Source: Fimbriimonadaceae bacterium
Lineage (GTDB): Bacteria; Armatimonadota; Fimbriimonadia; Fimbriimonadales; Fimbriimonadaceae
Direction of reading: 5' to 3'
DNA: 64,000 nt
Assembly (NCBI GenBank): GCA_019638795.1
Contig: JAHBTB010000007.1
Span: 1-64,000, forward strand
How positions within the stretch are numbered: position 1 is the stretch's first letter; each line of letters begins with the position of its first letter. The position numbers and the translations under genes are program-made. This document shows positions 50,657 through 59,677 of the stretch, piece by piece. Below the pieces are notes generated by a model. The model had not been told where the DNA came from. It was given only the letters and a program-made list of their open reading frames with translations, and did not search any database.

Positions 50657-50752
50657 GTGAGCCGGACGTACTCCCTTGACGAGGTCAACTTGGCCTACCA
50701 GGACATGCTCCAAGGCCGTGTGGCGCGCGGGGTCGTCGTCTTCGACCGGTAA
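50657..50752 (+). pseudogene. 3' remnant of a zinc-dependent alcohol dehydrogenase
   Basis: The frame upstream of the DinB gene encodes RTYSLDEVNLAYQDMLQGRV and then ARGVVVFDR, ending TAA at 50750-50752. This matches the C-terminal helix and strand of medium-chain zinc alcohol dehydrogenases (R-x-Y-x-L-x-x-[IV]-N, then G-x-x-x-R-x-V-[IV]). An in-frame TAA at 50651 and no dehydrogenase sequence upstream show the gene has lost its first 90%. It ends 11 bases before the DinB start, suggesting they were one operon. Confidence 0.7.
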
Positions 50753-50763
50753 CCTCTGCGGCG

Positions 50764-51195
50764 ATGTCTGCCGAACTTGTCCGGCTCTTTGACTATGACC
50801 TTTGGGCGAACCGTGCTTGGCTCGGCTACTTGTCGGCCCGGGGCCGGCCTGATACCGAGACTGCAGTTCTCGGCCACGTGCTCGCCGCCAGTGCGGTCTG
50901 GTTGTCGCGGTTGGAGGGCGAGTCACCGGCGGCGATGCCGATGCCGGCCGTGGACGAGGCCACCCTGGCCGCCCTTCACGGGCGGTGGACGGGGGAGTTG
51001 GCCCGACGCGCCCTAACTGAGGTAGTCAACTACCGCCGGTTCAACGGAGATCGTACAGAAAGCGAGGTCGGCGACATCGCTCGGCACGTCGTCAACCACG
51101 GGACTTACCACCGGGGCGAGTTGCGCGGGCTTTGTCGGGCTTGCGGCGACGAGAGTTTTCCTGAAACTGACTACATCAGATTCACTTCCCGTTGA
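50764..51195 (+). CDS. DinB-family protein
   Basis: 143 residues. DinB pattern with metal histidines: [34 protein letters not shown], and [20 protein letters not shown], where His-x3-His binds a divalent metal. Compact YfiT/DinB-like protein, possibly a thiol-dependent transferase. Its former upstream neighbour was probably an alcohol dehydrogenase, now reduced to a fragment, so it may now lack its original promoter. Confidence 0.87.
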   Translation: MSAELVRLFDYDLWANRAWLGYLSARGRPDTETAVLGHVLAASAVWLSRLEGESPAAMPMPAVDEATLAALHGRWTGELARRALTEVVNYRRFNGDRTESEVGDIARHVVNHGTYHRGELRGLCRACGDESFPETDYIRFTSR

Positions 51196-51277
51196 ACCTG
51201 CGCAGGGGGTCGGCCAGAATTTCATAGCAAAAAGTCGTGGGGAACACCGATATCGTGACCGAAACACAAATGTGGTC

Positions 51278-53476
51278 ATGAGAAAATTACCTACGGCCAA
51301 ATTGCTGGGTTCAATGCGCTATGCGACAAAGTTCGGGCTGATCGCGTTCCTGTTCCTCGTACCGCTTGGCATCAGCAGCTTCTTCTATCTGAAGGCAGCC
51401 GCAGCAGACGCGGAGTTTGCCAACGCCGAGGTGGTCGGCGCCGACTATATTGCCGTGGCCAACGAGGTGGTGGGCCAGCTCGCCGAATCGGAGGGCACGA
51501 GCAACCCGGCGGTGAGTGAAGCGGCCGGGCGGCTCGCGGACGCCCAACAGAAGTTCGGCAAAGGCTTCGACTGTGAGTCGGAGTTCAACGCGGCCAAGGA
51601 GGCGTTGTCCAAGGCGGAGAATGGTGACGCGGCGGCGGTCAGCGCGGCGATCGACTCGTGCGCCAAGTTGATCGGCAAGGTCGCTTTGGCGTCGGGGATC
51701 GTCCTCGACCCGGTCTCCGAGTCTTATTACACGTTTGACGTGGCGACTAACCAGATGGTCAAGGCCGTTCCCCGGTCGTTTCAAGCCAAGACCCTCATGG
51801 CCGACAAGAAGGCTTCTGACGGCGACCGGGCCGTCATCGCCGCGATGCTGCGATTGGACGCGGACAACATCGCATCCGACATCGACTTGGCGATCAAGTC
51901 TAAGGGTGGCCTCAAGAGTTCGCTCGCGGGGCCGTCAGCAGATTTCATTGCCCACGTCGGAGAGGCGGCCAAAGCCATTGAGGCGAACGGGACCGCCGAC
52001 TTTCGTGGTCTGACCGAGAGCGCCCTGGCCATCCAAAAGGCGAGCCTGGCCGAGGCACGCAAGATCACCCAAGACCGGCTTGACGCGAAACTGAGCGAGC
52101 GGGGCATGTTCCTGACCACGGTCTCGACGTTCCTGGTGCTTGCCGCCTTGGCGTTCGGCGGGTTCTACAGTTCGACAAAGTCCTCCGTCGACTCGTTGAT
52201 CGTCAATGCCGGTCACATGGCGGTCGGGGACCTGAACCATGACCTGGTGCGTAGCACCAACGACGAGGTGGGCGACGTGTTTCCGAAGCTTCAGGAGATG
52301 TCGGAGAGCCTCCGTGAATTGGCTGCTTCGGCCGAAAAGGTCGCCCAGGGCGACCTGACGACGCGGGTCGACGTGCGTGGTGATGAGGACGTCCTGGGCC
52401 ACGCGATGCGGAAGATGCTCGAAAACCTGAAGCTCGTGATCGGCGAGCTCACGCTTCAATCGGAGTCGTTGACCGACGCCAGCCGCGTCCTGACTGAAGC
52501 GGCCACGGAGACCGGCACGAGCACCAAGGCCATCGAAGCTTCGGCAGGTGAAGTCTCCGAGATGTGCGAGGCGTCACGCCGGGCGAGCCAAGACATCGCC
52601 GTGAGCTGCGAAAAGCAGGCCGCCAGCATCGACGAGGTCAACAACCTGATCAAGGAGGTCAACGTCGTCATCGGAAACCTTGAAGAAGCGGTCGAGTCCC
52701 AGGGTGCCGCCGCGGTCGTCGCGTCGGGCCACGTGAAGGACGGCAACAAGGCGTTCCAGGCGACCCTCGCCAGTGTCCAAAACGTGGACACCCAAATGAA
52801 GCACTCGGCGGCGACCGTCGAGGCATTGGGCCAGAAATCGGAGAAGATCGGTTCGATCGTCGACACGATCTCCGACATCGCCGAGCAGACCAACCTTCTC
52901 GCGCTCAACGCCGCGATCGAGGCGGCACGGGCCGGCGAGCAGGGCCGAGGGTTCGCAGTCGTGGCGGACGAGGTCCGCAAGTTGGCCGAACGCTCGTCGG
53001 AGGCGACCAACGAGATCGCTTCGCTGATCGAGGACGTCCGCTCCGGCGTGGACGACGCCCTGCGGGCGATGGAGGGCAGTGTGAAGGAGTTGGGCGTGAC
53101 CCGTGACGTCAGCTCGACGGCAGAGCAAGCGCTGGCCACGGTCGAGACCCATACCGCGTCGATGGCCGAAGCGACCTCCTTGCTCAGCGAGGCGGCCCAG
53201 GCGATCACGAAGAAGACCAAAGACCTTCATCAGACGATGCAGGCGATCGGCGCGATTTCGGAGTCGACGGCGGCCGCCGCCGAGGAACTGACCGCGACCG
53301 CCGCCGAAGTGGCGGGGCAGGCCGACGAAGTGGCGGGGCGCGCCCGGACTCAGTCGACCTTGGTCAACAACATCGAGCAGAAGGCACACGACCTCTCCGG
53401 TATGTCGGACACCTTGAGGGAGATGACTTCCCGGTTCCACCTAGGGAATGGCGACCAGACTCGTCGTGCGGCTTGA
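51278..53476 (+). CDS. Methyl-accepting chemotaxis protein
   Basis: 732 residues from ATG 51278 ([20 protein letters not shown]); a GTG at 51272 is possible. TM1 about 22-42, an all-helical periplasmic sensor of about 240 residues, TM2 about 280-300, then HAMP ([21 protein letters not shown] and a second HAMP-like [20 protein letters not shown]) and the cytoplasmic signalling hairpin with [20 protein letters not shown] near 535-555. No CheR-binding pentapeptide at the C-terminus. It passes signals to CheW/CheA; given pseudopilins nearby, it could serve twitching rather than flagella. Confidence 0.95.
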   Translation: MRKLPTAKLLGSMRYATKFGLIAFLFLVPLGISSFFYLKAAAADAEFANAEVVGADYIAVANEVVGQLAESEGTSNPAVSEAAGRLADAQQKFGKGFDCESEFNAAKEALSKAENGDAAAVSAAIDSCAKLIGKVALASGIVLDPVSESYYTFDVATNQMVKAVPRSFQAKTLMADKKASDGDRAVIAAMLRLDADNIASDIDLAIKSKGGLKSSLAGPSADFIAHVGEAAKAIEANGTADFRGLTESALAIQKASLAEARKITQDRLDAKLSERGMFLTTVSTFLVLAALAFGGFYSSTKSSVDSLIVNAGHMAVGDLNHDLVRSTNDEVGDVFPKLQEMSESLRELAASAEKVAQGDLTTRVDVRGDEDVLGHAMRKMLENLKLVIGELTLQSESLTDASRVLTEAATETGTSTKAIEASAGEVSEMCEASRRASQDIAVSCEKQAASIDEVNNLIKEVNVVIGNLEEAVESQGAAAVVASGHVKDGNKAFQATLASVQNVDTQMKHSAATVEALGQKSEKIGSIVDTISDIAEQTNLLALNAAIEAARAGEQGRGFAVVADEVRKLAERSSEATNEIASLIEDVRSGVDDALRAMEGSVKELGVTRDVSSTAEQALATVETHTASMAEATSLLSEAAQAITKKTKDLHQTMQAIGAISESTAAAAEELTATAAEVAGQADEVAGRARTQSTLVNNIEQKAHDLSGMSDTLREMTSRFHLGNGDQTRRAA

Positions 53477-53513
53477 CCAATCCTGACGGACAGGTCAAAC
53501 TCCTGCCATTGAT

Positions 53514-53544
53514 GAACCTGGCCGGCCGAAAGGCCGCCAGGTTC
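53514..53544 (+). terminator. Terminator-like hairpin after the chemoreceptor gene
   Basis: GAACCTGG (53514-53521) pairs with CCAGGTTC (53537-53544), the inner stem GGCC/GGCC closes on a GAAA tetraloop, and GCTTCTTC follows. It lies between convergent genes and may act for both. Confidence 0.7.
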
Positions 53545-53595
53545 GCTTCTTCATCCAGGTCGGCGCTTTGTTCCGCGCCTGGACTCCAAGGGAGG

Positions 53596-53985
53596 CTATT
53601 CCTTGGTTGGCCCGGAGCCGGCCGGGAGTTCGCTCTCGTACTTGGACGGGCATTTGACGAGCATCTTCTCGGAATGGAACGTGCCTTCCTTCATCGTGCC
53701 GATCACGACGACTTGCTTGGCCGAGGCGAGGTTTGATTGCGGCGGGCCGGTGTAGACCACCGGCATCGTGCCCGTGGCGTCCTTAAGGTTGAACTTCACC
53801 TGACGGTCCAGGGTCTTCTCCTGGAGGGTCTCCGGAACGATCTCCCCGACGACGTGGACTCCCGCCCCATGGTTTTGGGCTTCTTTCACCGTGACGTAGG
53901 GACTCGCGTTACTGACGAACACCATCCCGAGACCGACGACACCGACCGCGGCGAGGGCGATGGAGACGATAATGCCAGGTTTCAT
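53596..53985 (-). CDS. ccmE: Cytochrome c heme chaperone CcmE, CXXXY type
   Basis: 129 residues. N-terminal membrane anchor (about 4-24), then the OB-fold: SPYVTVKEAQNHGAGVHVVGEIV, KFNLKDATGTMPVVYTG, KQVVVIGTMKEGTFHSEKMLVKCPSKY. The heme-binding His of classical CcmE (HxxxY) is replaced by Cys112 in CPSKY, with Tyr116 kept, placing it in the CXXXY group described in archaea and Desulfovibrio. It receives heme from CcmC and hands it to the synthetase. Last gene of the ccm operon, 82 bases after ccmD. Confidence 0.9.
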   Translation of the reverse strand: MKPGIIVSIALAAVGVVGLGMVFVSNASPYVTVKEAQNHGAGVHVVGEIVPETLQEKTLDRQVKFNLKDATGTMPVVYTGPPQSNLASAKQVVVIGTMKEGTFHSEKMLVKCPSKYESELPAGSGPTKE

Positions 53986-54067
53986 GTCTGCCTTCCCTTA
54001 TTGTGCTGCAGGGTACCGCCGGGACGGGACGCTTAGCCGGCCCTCACGTGTAGTGGTCGGGCCAAGA

Positions 54068-54190
54068 CTATGGGTCTTGGCGGCGGCGCTCCAGGCTTTT
54101 GACCCGGGCGTCGATCCTACTCATGTGGACGAACAGGGCGCACCACACCAGAAGCGGGGGCACGGCCATCAGAAGCTTTGTGGGGTCCAT
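54068..54190 (-). CDS. ccmD: CcmD-like heme-export component
   Basis: 40 residues: MDPTKLLMAVPPLLVWCALF, one membrane helix, followed by VHMSRIDARVKSLERRRQDP, the basic cytoplasmic tail typical of CcmD. CcmD links CcmC and CcmE in release of holo-CcmE. It starts inside the last 74 bases of ccmC. Size and position support the call; sequence alone would not. Confidence 0.75.
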   Translation of the reverse strand: MDPTKLLMAVPPLLVWCALFVHMSRIDARVKSLERRRQDP

Positions 54191-54857
54191 CGTCAAACGT
54201 ATCCTTTTCTTCGAGAACTGCGACGTGGACGTGGGTCCGGTACACCCACGTCGTGAACAGCATGACCAGGGTGAAAACACCCAAGACGCCAGTCCAATAT
54301 TCCGGTGAAAACTTGCCCTGCTGCACCGTGTCGCTTGGGTGGAGGGATGTGGCCGCCACCTGGGGTATGCGCGGCAGCACAAAGGTGAGGAAGACGATCG
54401 GCAGGGCCGTGATCACCGAGTAGGCCGCGGCGGCACGGGCCCGCATCACCGGCTCGTCGAAGGCGATACGGACCAGAAAATAGGCCCCGAGCAGGAGCAA
54501 GACGATCAAGAACGACGTCTGCCTGGCGTCCCAGTGCCACCACTCTCCCCACTGGACTTTGCTGAACAGGATCCCCGTCGCCATCGTGGCGCAGGCGGTC
54601 GTCAAGCTTGCCGCGGTCGCCGCCGCCGCCCGGTGTTCCCACAGCAGGTCACGCTTGGCCAAGAAGCAACCGGAGCAGAACGACGCATAGAGAAAGTAGA
54701 CCGTGCACGTGAAGGCGCAGGGCAGGTGGAAGATGACCACGCGGGCAAGGTCAGGTTCCTTGAAACTTTGGGCCGGTGGGACGGCAAAGTAGTAGACCGT
54801 CATGGCCGCCATGGCCAACATCAGCAGCCACTTGAGTGGTGCGGAGAGACGGCTCAT
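54117..54857 (-). CDS. ccmC: Heme exporter/handling protein CcmC
   Basis: 246 residues from ATG 54857, overlapping ccmB by ATGA. Six membrane helices; heme-ligand histidines in VVIFHLPCAFTC and TSLHPSDTVQ; the heme-handling tryptophan motif WGEWWHWDARQTS between them. CcmC loads heme onto CcmE at the outer face of the inner membrane. The C-terminal tail is longer than usual and is overlapped by ccmD. Confidence 0.93.
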   Translation of the reverse strand: MSRLSAPLKWLLMLAMAAMTVYYFAVPPAQSFKEPDLARVVIFHLPCAFTCTVYFLYASFCSGCFLAKRDLLWEHRAAAATAASLTTACATMATGILFSKVQWGEWWHWDARQTSFLIVLLLLGAYFLVRIAFDEPVMRARAAAAYSVITALPIVFLTFVLPRIPQVAATSLHPSDTVQQGKFSPEYWTGVLGVFTLVMLFTTWVYRTHVHVAVLEEKDTFDDGPHKASDGRAPASGVVRPVRPHE

Positions 54858-55531
54858 GGTTCGCGCCAGATCGCGGCGAACAGGTGTGGGGCCACCGCGA
54901 ACACGACGAGAGTATACAGCCACGTCCCCGCACAGGCCTGCCACCCTGAGGCCAGTTGGCTTCCTTCCAGGGCACTCCGGCCCGACGCGACGCCCATGGC
55001 GAGCAAAGGCAAGAGAAGAGGAAGGGCGACGACACCGCTCAGGTTGGAGCGGTTGGCCCCGCGCGAAATGATCGCCGAGGTCAGCGTCACCGTGCCCCCC
55101 AGGGCGAAAACTCCGCCACCCAGGCTGCAGAAGAACAGGAGGGGCTCCTTGACGGCCAGCGACATGAGGACGACGAAGCTGAGGGCGACGACCGCTCCGA
55201 CCACCGCCATCTGCAGGCAAGCGTAGGCGGCCTTGCCCCAAAAGACCACGTAAGGCTGCGACCAAACCCGAAGGAGGTCGCCCGTGCCTTGCTCGTCCTC
55301 CGCGACGAACGTCCTTGTCAAGGTGCTGACGCCGGCGAACAACAGGGCCGCCCACATCATCCCCGCCGCGGCAGGGGCGTCTACAGTCCGGCCGTAGAAA
55401 GCGAAAGCCAGGGTGAAGACGGTGCCGAACGACAAGACCAGCGCCGTGACCGACGCACTGGTGTCCCGGCGCTCGGCCGTCCACTCCTTCTTCACGACGG
55501 CCGCGGTCTGCTCAAGCCAACTCCAACTCAT
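54854..55531 (-). CDS. ccmB: CcmB, membrane subunit of the heme ABC complex
   Basis: 225 residues, six predicted membrane helices. CcmB pattern: VVKKEWTAERRDTSASVTALVLSFG at the start, DEQGTGDLLRVWSQPYVVFWGKA, FFCSLGGGVFALGGTVTL, NLSGVVALPLLLPLL. Partner of CcmA; ATP hydrolysis by CcmAB releases holo-CcmE from CcmC. Overlaps ccmA by 20 bases and ccmC by ATGA. Confidence 0.93.
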   Translation of the reverse strand: MSWSWLEQTAAVVKKEWTAERRDTSASVTALVLSFGTVFTLAFAFYGRTVDAPAAAGMMWAALLFAGVSTLTRTFVAEDEQGTGDLLRVWSQPYVVFWGKAAYACLQMAVVGAVVALSFVVLMSLAVKEPLLFFCSLGGGVFALGGTVTLTSAIISRGANRSNLSGVVALPLLLPLLAMGVASGRSALEGSQLASGWQACAGTWLYTLVVFAVAPHLFAAIWREP

Positions 55532-56087
55532 GGGTGGCGAACCTCCGTTCCGCCGGGTCGTTGGTCGCGATGACGATGGCCGTCCTCGGCGCGCGGGCGG
55601 CGACGACGGCCGAGAGGGTGGCGAGGCCGTCGGCGTCCAAACCGGCCCCCGGCTCGTCGAGCAACAGGGCTCCCGGTCCGGCCTGGACGGCCAGGGCGAG
55701 CTTGAGCCTCGCCCTCATTCCGGTGGACAGGGTGCGCGCAGGATAACCCGCGGCGTAGGCAAGGCCGACTTCGTCGAGGAGTTCGCTGACCCGGGCGGTG
55801 CACCCACGGAGACGGGCGGCAAGCTCCAGGTGCTCGGCGACGGTCAAGGTGGGATAGACGGCCTGGTCCAGAGCGGCGTAACCCAGGCCGCTGCCGACGT
55901 CGTCGGGCCGGGTCACCTTGCCTTCGGTAGGGGGGGTGAGGCCGGCAAGGAGCTTGAGCAGCGTGCTCTTGCCACTGCCGTTCCGGCCCAGGAGCACCAG
56001 GCACTCACCCGGTGCGACGGTGAAGTCCAAGCGGCGGAAGAGCCATCGGTCGCCATAGCGCTTGCCCAGGTTCTCGCCGCCCACCAC
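55512..56087 (-). CDS. ccmA: CcmA, ATPase of the heme ABC complex
   Basis: 191 residues from GTG 56087 (MVGGENLGKRYGDRWLFRRL). This start is preferred over an ATG at 56156 because TATAAT ends nine bases upstream and CcmA proteins begin like this. Walker A LGRNGSGKST, signature LSTGMRARLKLALAV (LSTGM in place of LSGGQ), Walker B ALLLDEPGAGLD. First gene of the ccmABCDE operon. The CcmF/H ligation genes are not in the window. Confidence 0.92.
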   Translation of the reverse strand: MVGGENLGKRYGDRWLFRRLDFTVAPGECLVLLGRNGSGKSTLLKLLAGLTPPTEGKVTRPDDVGSGLGYAALDQAVYPTLTVAEHLELAARLRGCTARVSELLDEVGLAYAAGYPARTLSTGMRARLKLALAVQAGPGALLLDEPGAGLDADGLATLSAVVAARAPRTAIVIATNDPAERRFATHELELA

Positions 56088-56096
56088 CTCGGCGGC

Positions 56097-56102
56097 ATTA
56101 TA
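56097..56102 (-). promoter_or_regulatory. -10 box of the ccm operon
   Basis: TATAAT on the minus strand, nine bases before GTG 56087. A perfect consensus; no -35 at standard spacing. Sets the ccmA start. Confidence 0.55.
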
Positions 56103-56206
56103 ACAACGTCCGGGCAAGGCGCCGCTGGGAGGCTGGTGAGGATAGGGGGTGGACATCCCGATAATTGCCTTCGTGGAGGCTGCCCTGTTGAGGGGCGGAT
56201 ATTGCC

Positions 56207-57925
56207 GTGCGCATTCGGATTGGTGACGCTTTACTCGGTCGTGGGTTGGTCTCAGAGTCAGATATCGAGCAAGCACTTGCTGAGCAAAAGATCACGGGAG
56301 AGCCTCTTGGCACGGCTCTCATGAGGATGGGCTTTGTCAATGAATCTGACCTCCTCGAGACTTTGGCTGAGCACCTAAAGACGCCGGTTTGGGATCTTGA
56401 ATCATGCCCGCCGACCCAGGACGCCCTCGCCTGTGTCCCCATGTCAGTGTGTCAGGAGCACCGGCTAGTCCCCGTACAGCTGATTAACGACGACCTCTAC
56501 GTGGCGATGGCGAACATTGACGATGTCCGGGCCAGCGACACCGTCGCCTTAGGAGCAAAGAAGCGCGTCGTTCCGGTCTTGGTAAGGACGGCCCAATTGG
56601 AAGCCTTCCTCGGTGGTCAGACTCGGCAAGCCGTCAACTTTGCGGATCTGCTCGTCAGCAAAGCGCTGGAAGTTACCCAAGACAACAGCGTTGAAGATGA
56701 CTCCGAGAGCATCTTGACCGTTGAGTCGACCGCCCCGGTCATCACCCTTGTCAACCAGATCATTGCCCAAGCGATCACGCTCAAGGCCAGCGACATCCAT
56801 ATCGAACCTCGGCGTGACCGATCCGACGTCAGATTCCGCCTAGACGGCCTGATGCAAGAGGTTCAGCAGTTCCCGTCCAAACTGCATGCGATGGTGGCGG
56901 CACGGATCAAGATCATGGCCGAACTGGACGTGGTCGAGAACCGTCTGCCGCAAGACGGTCACTTCAGCGCTAGGCTCGACGACCGCGCCGTCGACGTCCG
57001 CGTCAGCCTGCTTCCCAACCGTCATGGTTGCCGCGTCGTCATGCGCGTGATGGACAGCAAGTCGCAAATGCTTGATCTGGACCAACTCGGATTCTCCGAC
57101 CGAAACCTCGCCACTTGGCGCGAGTTGATCGACAACCCGTACGGATTGCTTTTGGTCACCGGGCCGACCGGATCAGGCAAGACGACGACGTTGTATTCGG
57201 CTCTGAGCAGCATCGCTGGGCCGACTCGCGACGTGATGACTTGCGAGGATCCGGTGGAGTGCGACCTAGAGGGGATCAACCAGTCCCAGGTGAACGAGCG
57301 GATCGGCCTGACCTTTGCCCGCCAACTCCGCGCGATCCTGCGGCAAGACCCGGACGTGGTTCTGGTGGGCGAGATACGGGACGCCGAAACATTGCAGACT
57401 GCGATACGGGCCTCGATGACTGGCCACTTGGTTCTGAGCACACTTCACTGCAACGACTCGGTAGGTGCCTTGCCGAGGGTCTTCGACATGGGTGCCGAGC
57501 CGTATTTGTTGAGCACCTCGCTCCTTGGGGTTGTCGCCCAGCGACTTGTGAGGAGGCTCTGCCCGAATTGCAAGGTTGAGCAAAAGGTGTCGAGTGAAGA
57601 CGCCGATCTCCTGGGTGCCTGTTTGGGCCAGGTACCAGACAGCCTCTGGGAGTCCGTGGGCTGCCCGGCGTGTCTCGGGTCTGGCTACCGGGGACGGAGC
57701 GCGGTCCACGAGATCTTCCGCGTCAGCCCGGACGCCGCAAGTCTGATCGCCAGACACGCCACTGTTGAAGAGATCAGCGCACTTGCCCAGCGAGAGGGAA
57801 TGACCACCATCCAGCAGGACGCGTTGACCAAGGTCGTCGATGGCTTGACCTCGATGGCCGAGGCCCGTCGGTTGGTGGCCTTTGGGTCAGTGAAGTCGTC
57901 ACTATCAACTTCACTTGCCGCTTGA
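56207..57925 (+). CDS. GspE/PilB-type assembly ATPase
   Basis: 572 residues from GTG 56207. MshEN domain (about 1-150: RIGDALLGRGLVSESDIEQAL, LGTALMRMGFVNESDLLETLAEHL), then the secretion ATPase: ASDIHIEPRRDRSDVRFRLDG, Walker A GPTGSGKTTT near 319-328, Asp box TCEDPVE, Walker B VLVGEIRDAET, His box MTGHLVLSTLH, and the zinc motif CPNC...CPAC around 451-489. It powers assembly of a type IV pilus or type II secretion pseudopilus, a natural partner of the six pseudopilins here. MshEN motifs suggest c-di-GMP control. Confidence 0.95.
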   Translation: MRIRIGDALLGRGLVSESDIEQALAEQKITGEPLGTALMRMGFVNESDLLETLAEHLKTPVWDLESCPPTQDALACVPMSVCQEHRLVPVQLINDDLYVAMANIDDVRASDTVALGAKKRVVPVLVRTAQLEAFLGGQTRQAVNFADLLVSKALEVTQDNSVEDDSESILTVESTAPVITLVNQIIAQAITLKASDIHIEPRRDRSDVRFRLDGLMQEVQQFPSKLHAMVAARIKIMAELDVVENRLPQDGHFSARLDDRAVDVRVSLLPNRHGCRVVMRVMDSKSQMLDLDQLGFSDRNLATWRELIDNPYGLLLVTGPTGSGKTTTLYSALSSIAGPTRDVMTCEDPVECDLEGINQSQVNERIGLTFARQLRAILRQDPDVVLVGEIRDAETLQTAIRASMTGHLVLSTLHCNDSVGALPRVFDMGAEPYLLSTSLLGVVAQRLVRRLCPNCKVEQKVSSEDADLLGACLGQVPDSLWESVGCPACLGSGYRGRSAVHEIFRVSPDAASLIARHATVEEISALAQREGMTTIQQDALTKVVDGLTSMAEARRLVAFGSVKSSLSTSLAA

Positions 57926-57939
57926 GATATCCTGACGGC

Positions 57940-58803
57940 ATGGACAGCAACGTCACGCGCCGACAAGCGCTCGCATGGGGCGCGGCCGCCGTCGTGTCGG
58001 CCACCGCGTCAAAGGTCTCGGCCGTGACTCCGCCTGCGGAGAAGCCCGGTGCGGGCCGGCTCAACCAGTCCGTCTGCAAGTGGTGCTACTCCATGGACCT
58101 GGACAAACTGGCGGGACACGCCGCCAAGCTGGGCCTGAAGAGCGTCGAACTGCTCGGCGAGGCCGACTGGCCGACAGTGGCCAAGCACGGCTTGGTCTGC
58201 GCCGTCGCCAACGGGCCGACGAGCATCGGCACGGGTTGGAACCGCATCGAGAACCATGACCGGTTTGTGAAGGAGTCCGAACGGCTCCTCCCCCTCGTGA
58301 AGGCCGCCGGCATTCCGAACATGATCGTCTTCTCCGGCAACCGCGCCGGCCTGCCCGACGACGAAGGCCTGGCCAATTGCGCCAAGGGACTTAAACGGAT
58401 CACCCCGCTCGCCGAGGAGCTCGGTGTCACGGTGATCATGGAACTGTTGAACAGCAAAGTGGACCACCACGACTACCAGTGCGACAAGACTCCGTGGGGC
58501 GTCGAACTGGTCAAGCGGGTCGGTTCACCACGGTTCAAGCTCCTCTACGACATTTATCACATGCAGATCATGGAGGGCGACGTCATCCGGACGATCGAGC
58601 AGAACCACGAGCACATCGCCCACTATCACACGGCCGGAAACCCGGGCCGCAACGAGATTGACGCCACTCAGGAGTTGAACTACCGGAGGGTGGCCCAGGC
58701 GATCGCCGACACTGGTTTCAAGGGCTACTTCGCCCACGAGTTCATCCCCAAGCGAGACCCCGTCAAGTCTTTGGGTGAAGCCTATGAGACCTGCCTGGTG
58801 TGA
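57940..58803 (+). CDS. Tat-exported TIM-barrel sugar isomerase, hydroxypyruvate-isomerase-like
   Basis: 287 residues from ATG 57940 (MDSNVTRRQALAWGAAAVVS), a twin-arginine signal with TRRQAL. The body is an AP-endonuclease-2/Hyi-type TIM barrel: SVCKWCYSMDLDKLAGHAAKLG, catalytic Glu168 in VIMELLNSK and Glu267 in YFAHEFIPKRD, with the metal ligands DIYHMQIMEGD and HYHTAGNPGRNEI. Isomerises a small keto-sugar outside the cytoplasm; substrate unknown. The following gene is a dioxygenase six bases on. Confidence 0.87.
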   Translation: MDSNVTRRQALAWGAAAVVSATASKVSAVTPPAEKPGAGRLNQSVCKWCYSMDLDKLAGHAAKLGLKSVELLGEADWPTVAKHGLVCAVANGPTSIGTGWNRIENHDRFVKESERLLPLVKAAGIPNMIVFSGNRAGLPDDEGLANCAKGLKRITPLAEELGVTVIMELLNSKVDHHDYQCDKTPWGVELVKRVGSPRFKLLYDIYHMQIMEGDVIRTIEQNHEHIAHYHTAGNPGRNEIDATQELNYRRVAQAIADTGFKGYFAHEFIPKRDPVKSLGEAYETCLV

Positions 58804-58809
58804 CCAGGG

Positions 58810-59670
58810 ATGCTGACGTCGCTCGCCCCGACTCCGGCGGAGCGTCTGGCCGGGGCGTTCACGCCCGACCGGGCTGCCCAGGCCGTCCGGGCCGTCCTTG
58901 ACGACGGGATCGTCATCCTGGAGGACGTCGTCGACCTCGGCCATGTCGCGTCGCTCCGCGACAAGATGCTGGACGACCTCGCCCGGTTCCTGGCCCGGCC
59001 TGACGCACCGTACAACTGGACCAAAGGCAACGTCCAGCAGGACCCGCCGCGCCAAGCAGAGTTCCTCTTCCGCGACATCCTCGTGAACGACTTTGCCATC
59101 CAGGTCACCAAGAAGATCTTGGGTAAGGGCATGGTCAACAGTTTCTACAGCGGAAACACAGCCCTCCCCAGCGACGAGCGGCAGCCGGTGCACGCCGACA
59201 TCGGCCACCTGTGGCCGGGCCAGGAGCATGTCCACCCGCCGTACGGCATCGTGGTGAACGTCCCCTTGGTCGATATGGGGCCCGATAACGGTTCCACCGA
59301 GATATGGCCGGGCACACACAAGGACCCCAGCGTCGTCTTCCAGGACGGGCTGATCGAGGCGGGTGAGGAAGCGCTGGCCCGCTGGCGCGACGTCAGCCCG
59401 CCCGTCCAGCCTGTCGTGAGGGCGGGGAGCATCGTGGTCCGGGACATCCGCATGTGGCACGCGGGCATGCCGAACCGGACGCCGACCCCACGGCCGATGG
59501 TCGCGATGATCCACTACGTGAGTTGGTGGCCCCAGGGGGAGAAGATCAAGTTCCCCCAGGGCACGGAACGCCTCTTGGAGCATCCCGACTTGACGACATG
59601 GGCAGAGTTTGTCGACGGCGACATCGACCACGTCGGCAGTGCCCACGGCTACGCGGGGGACGCCAAGTAG
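58810..59670 (+). CDS. Phytanoyl-CoA dioxygenase-family oxygenase
   Basis: 286 residues. Fe(II)/2-oxoglutarate oxygenase: LDDGIVILEDVVDLGHV, iron ligands in VHADIGHLWPGQ (His, Asp) and MWHAGMPNRT (His), Arg for 2-oxoglutarate in NRTPTPRPM. Only distantly similar to the dioxygenase at 32831. Six bases after the Tat isomerase and probably co-transcribed. Substrate unknown. Confidence 0.85.
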   Translation: MLTSLAPTPAERLAGAFTPDRAAQAVRAVLDDGIVILEDVVDLGHVASLRDKMLDDLARFLARPDAPYNWTKGNVQQDPPRQAEFLFRDILVNDFAIQVTKKILGKGMVNSFYSGNTALPSDERQPVHADIGHLWPGQEHVHPPYGIVVNVPLVDMGPDNGSTEIWPGTHKDPSVVFQDGLIEAGEEALARWRDVSPPVQPVVRAGSIVVRDIRMWHAGMPNRTPTPRPMVAMIHYVSWWPQGEKIKFPQGTERLLEHPDLTTWAEFVDGDIDHVGSAHGYAGDAK

Positions 59671-59677
59671 GACTTCG

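Noticed and set aside
50396-50926. Minus-strand open frame spanning the fic start and the dehydrogenase remnant
   Set aside because: Low-complexity composition and no family; the plus-strand dehydrogenase tail and DinB gene explain this stretch better.
49087-51200. 13-base direct repeat CCCGTTGAACCTG flanking tRNA end, fic and DinB
   Set aside because: Matches of 13 bases are expected tens of times by chance within 64 kb of sequence; the right copy includes the DinB stop codon, so it is not a clean insertion boundary.
56088-56156. Longer ccmA starting at ATG 56156
   Set aside because: The extension does not resemble CcmA N-termini and the TATAAT at 56102 would lie inside it; GTG 56087 fits both family and promoter.
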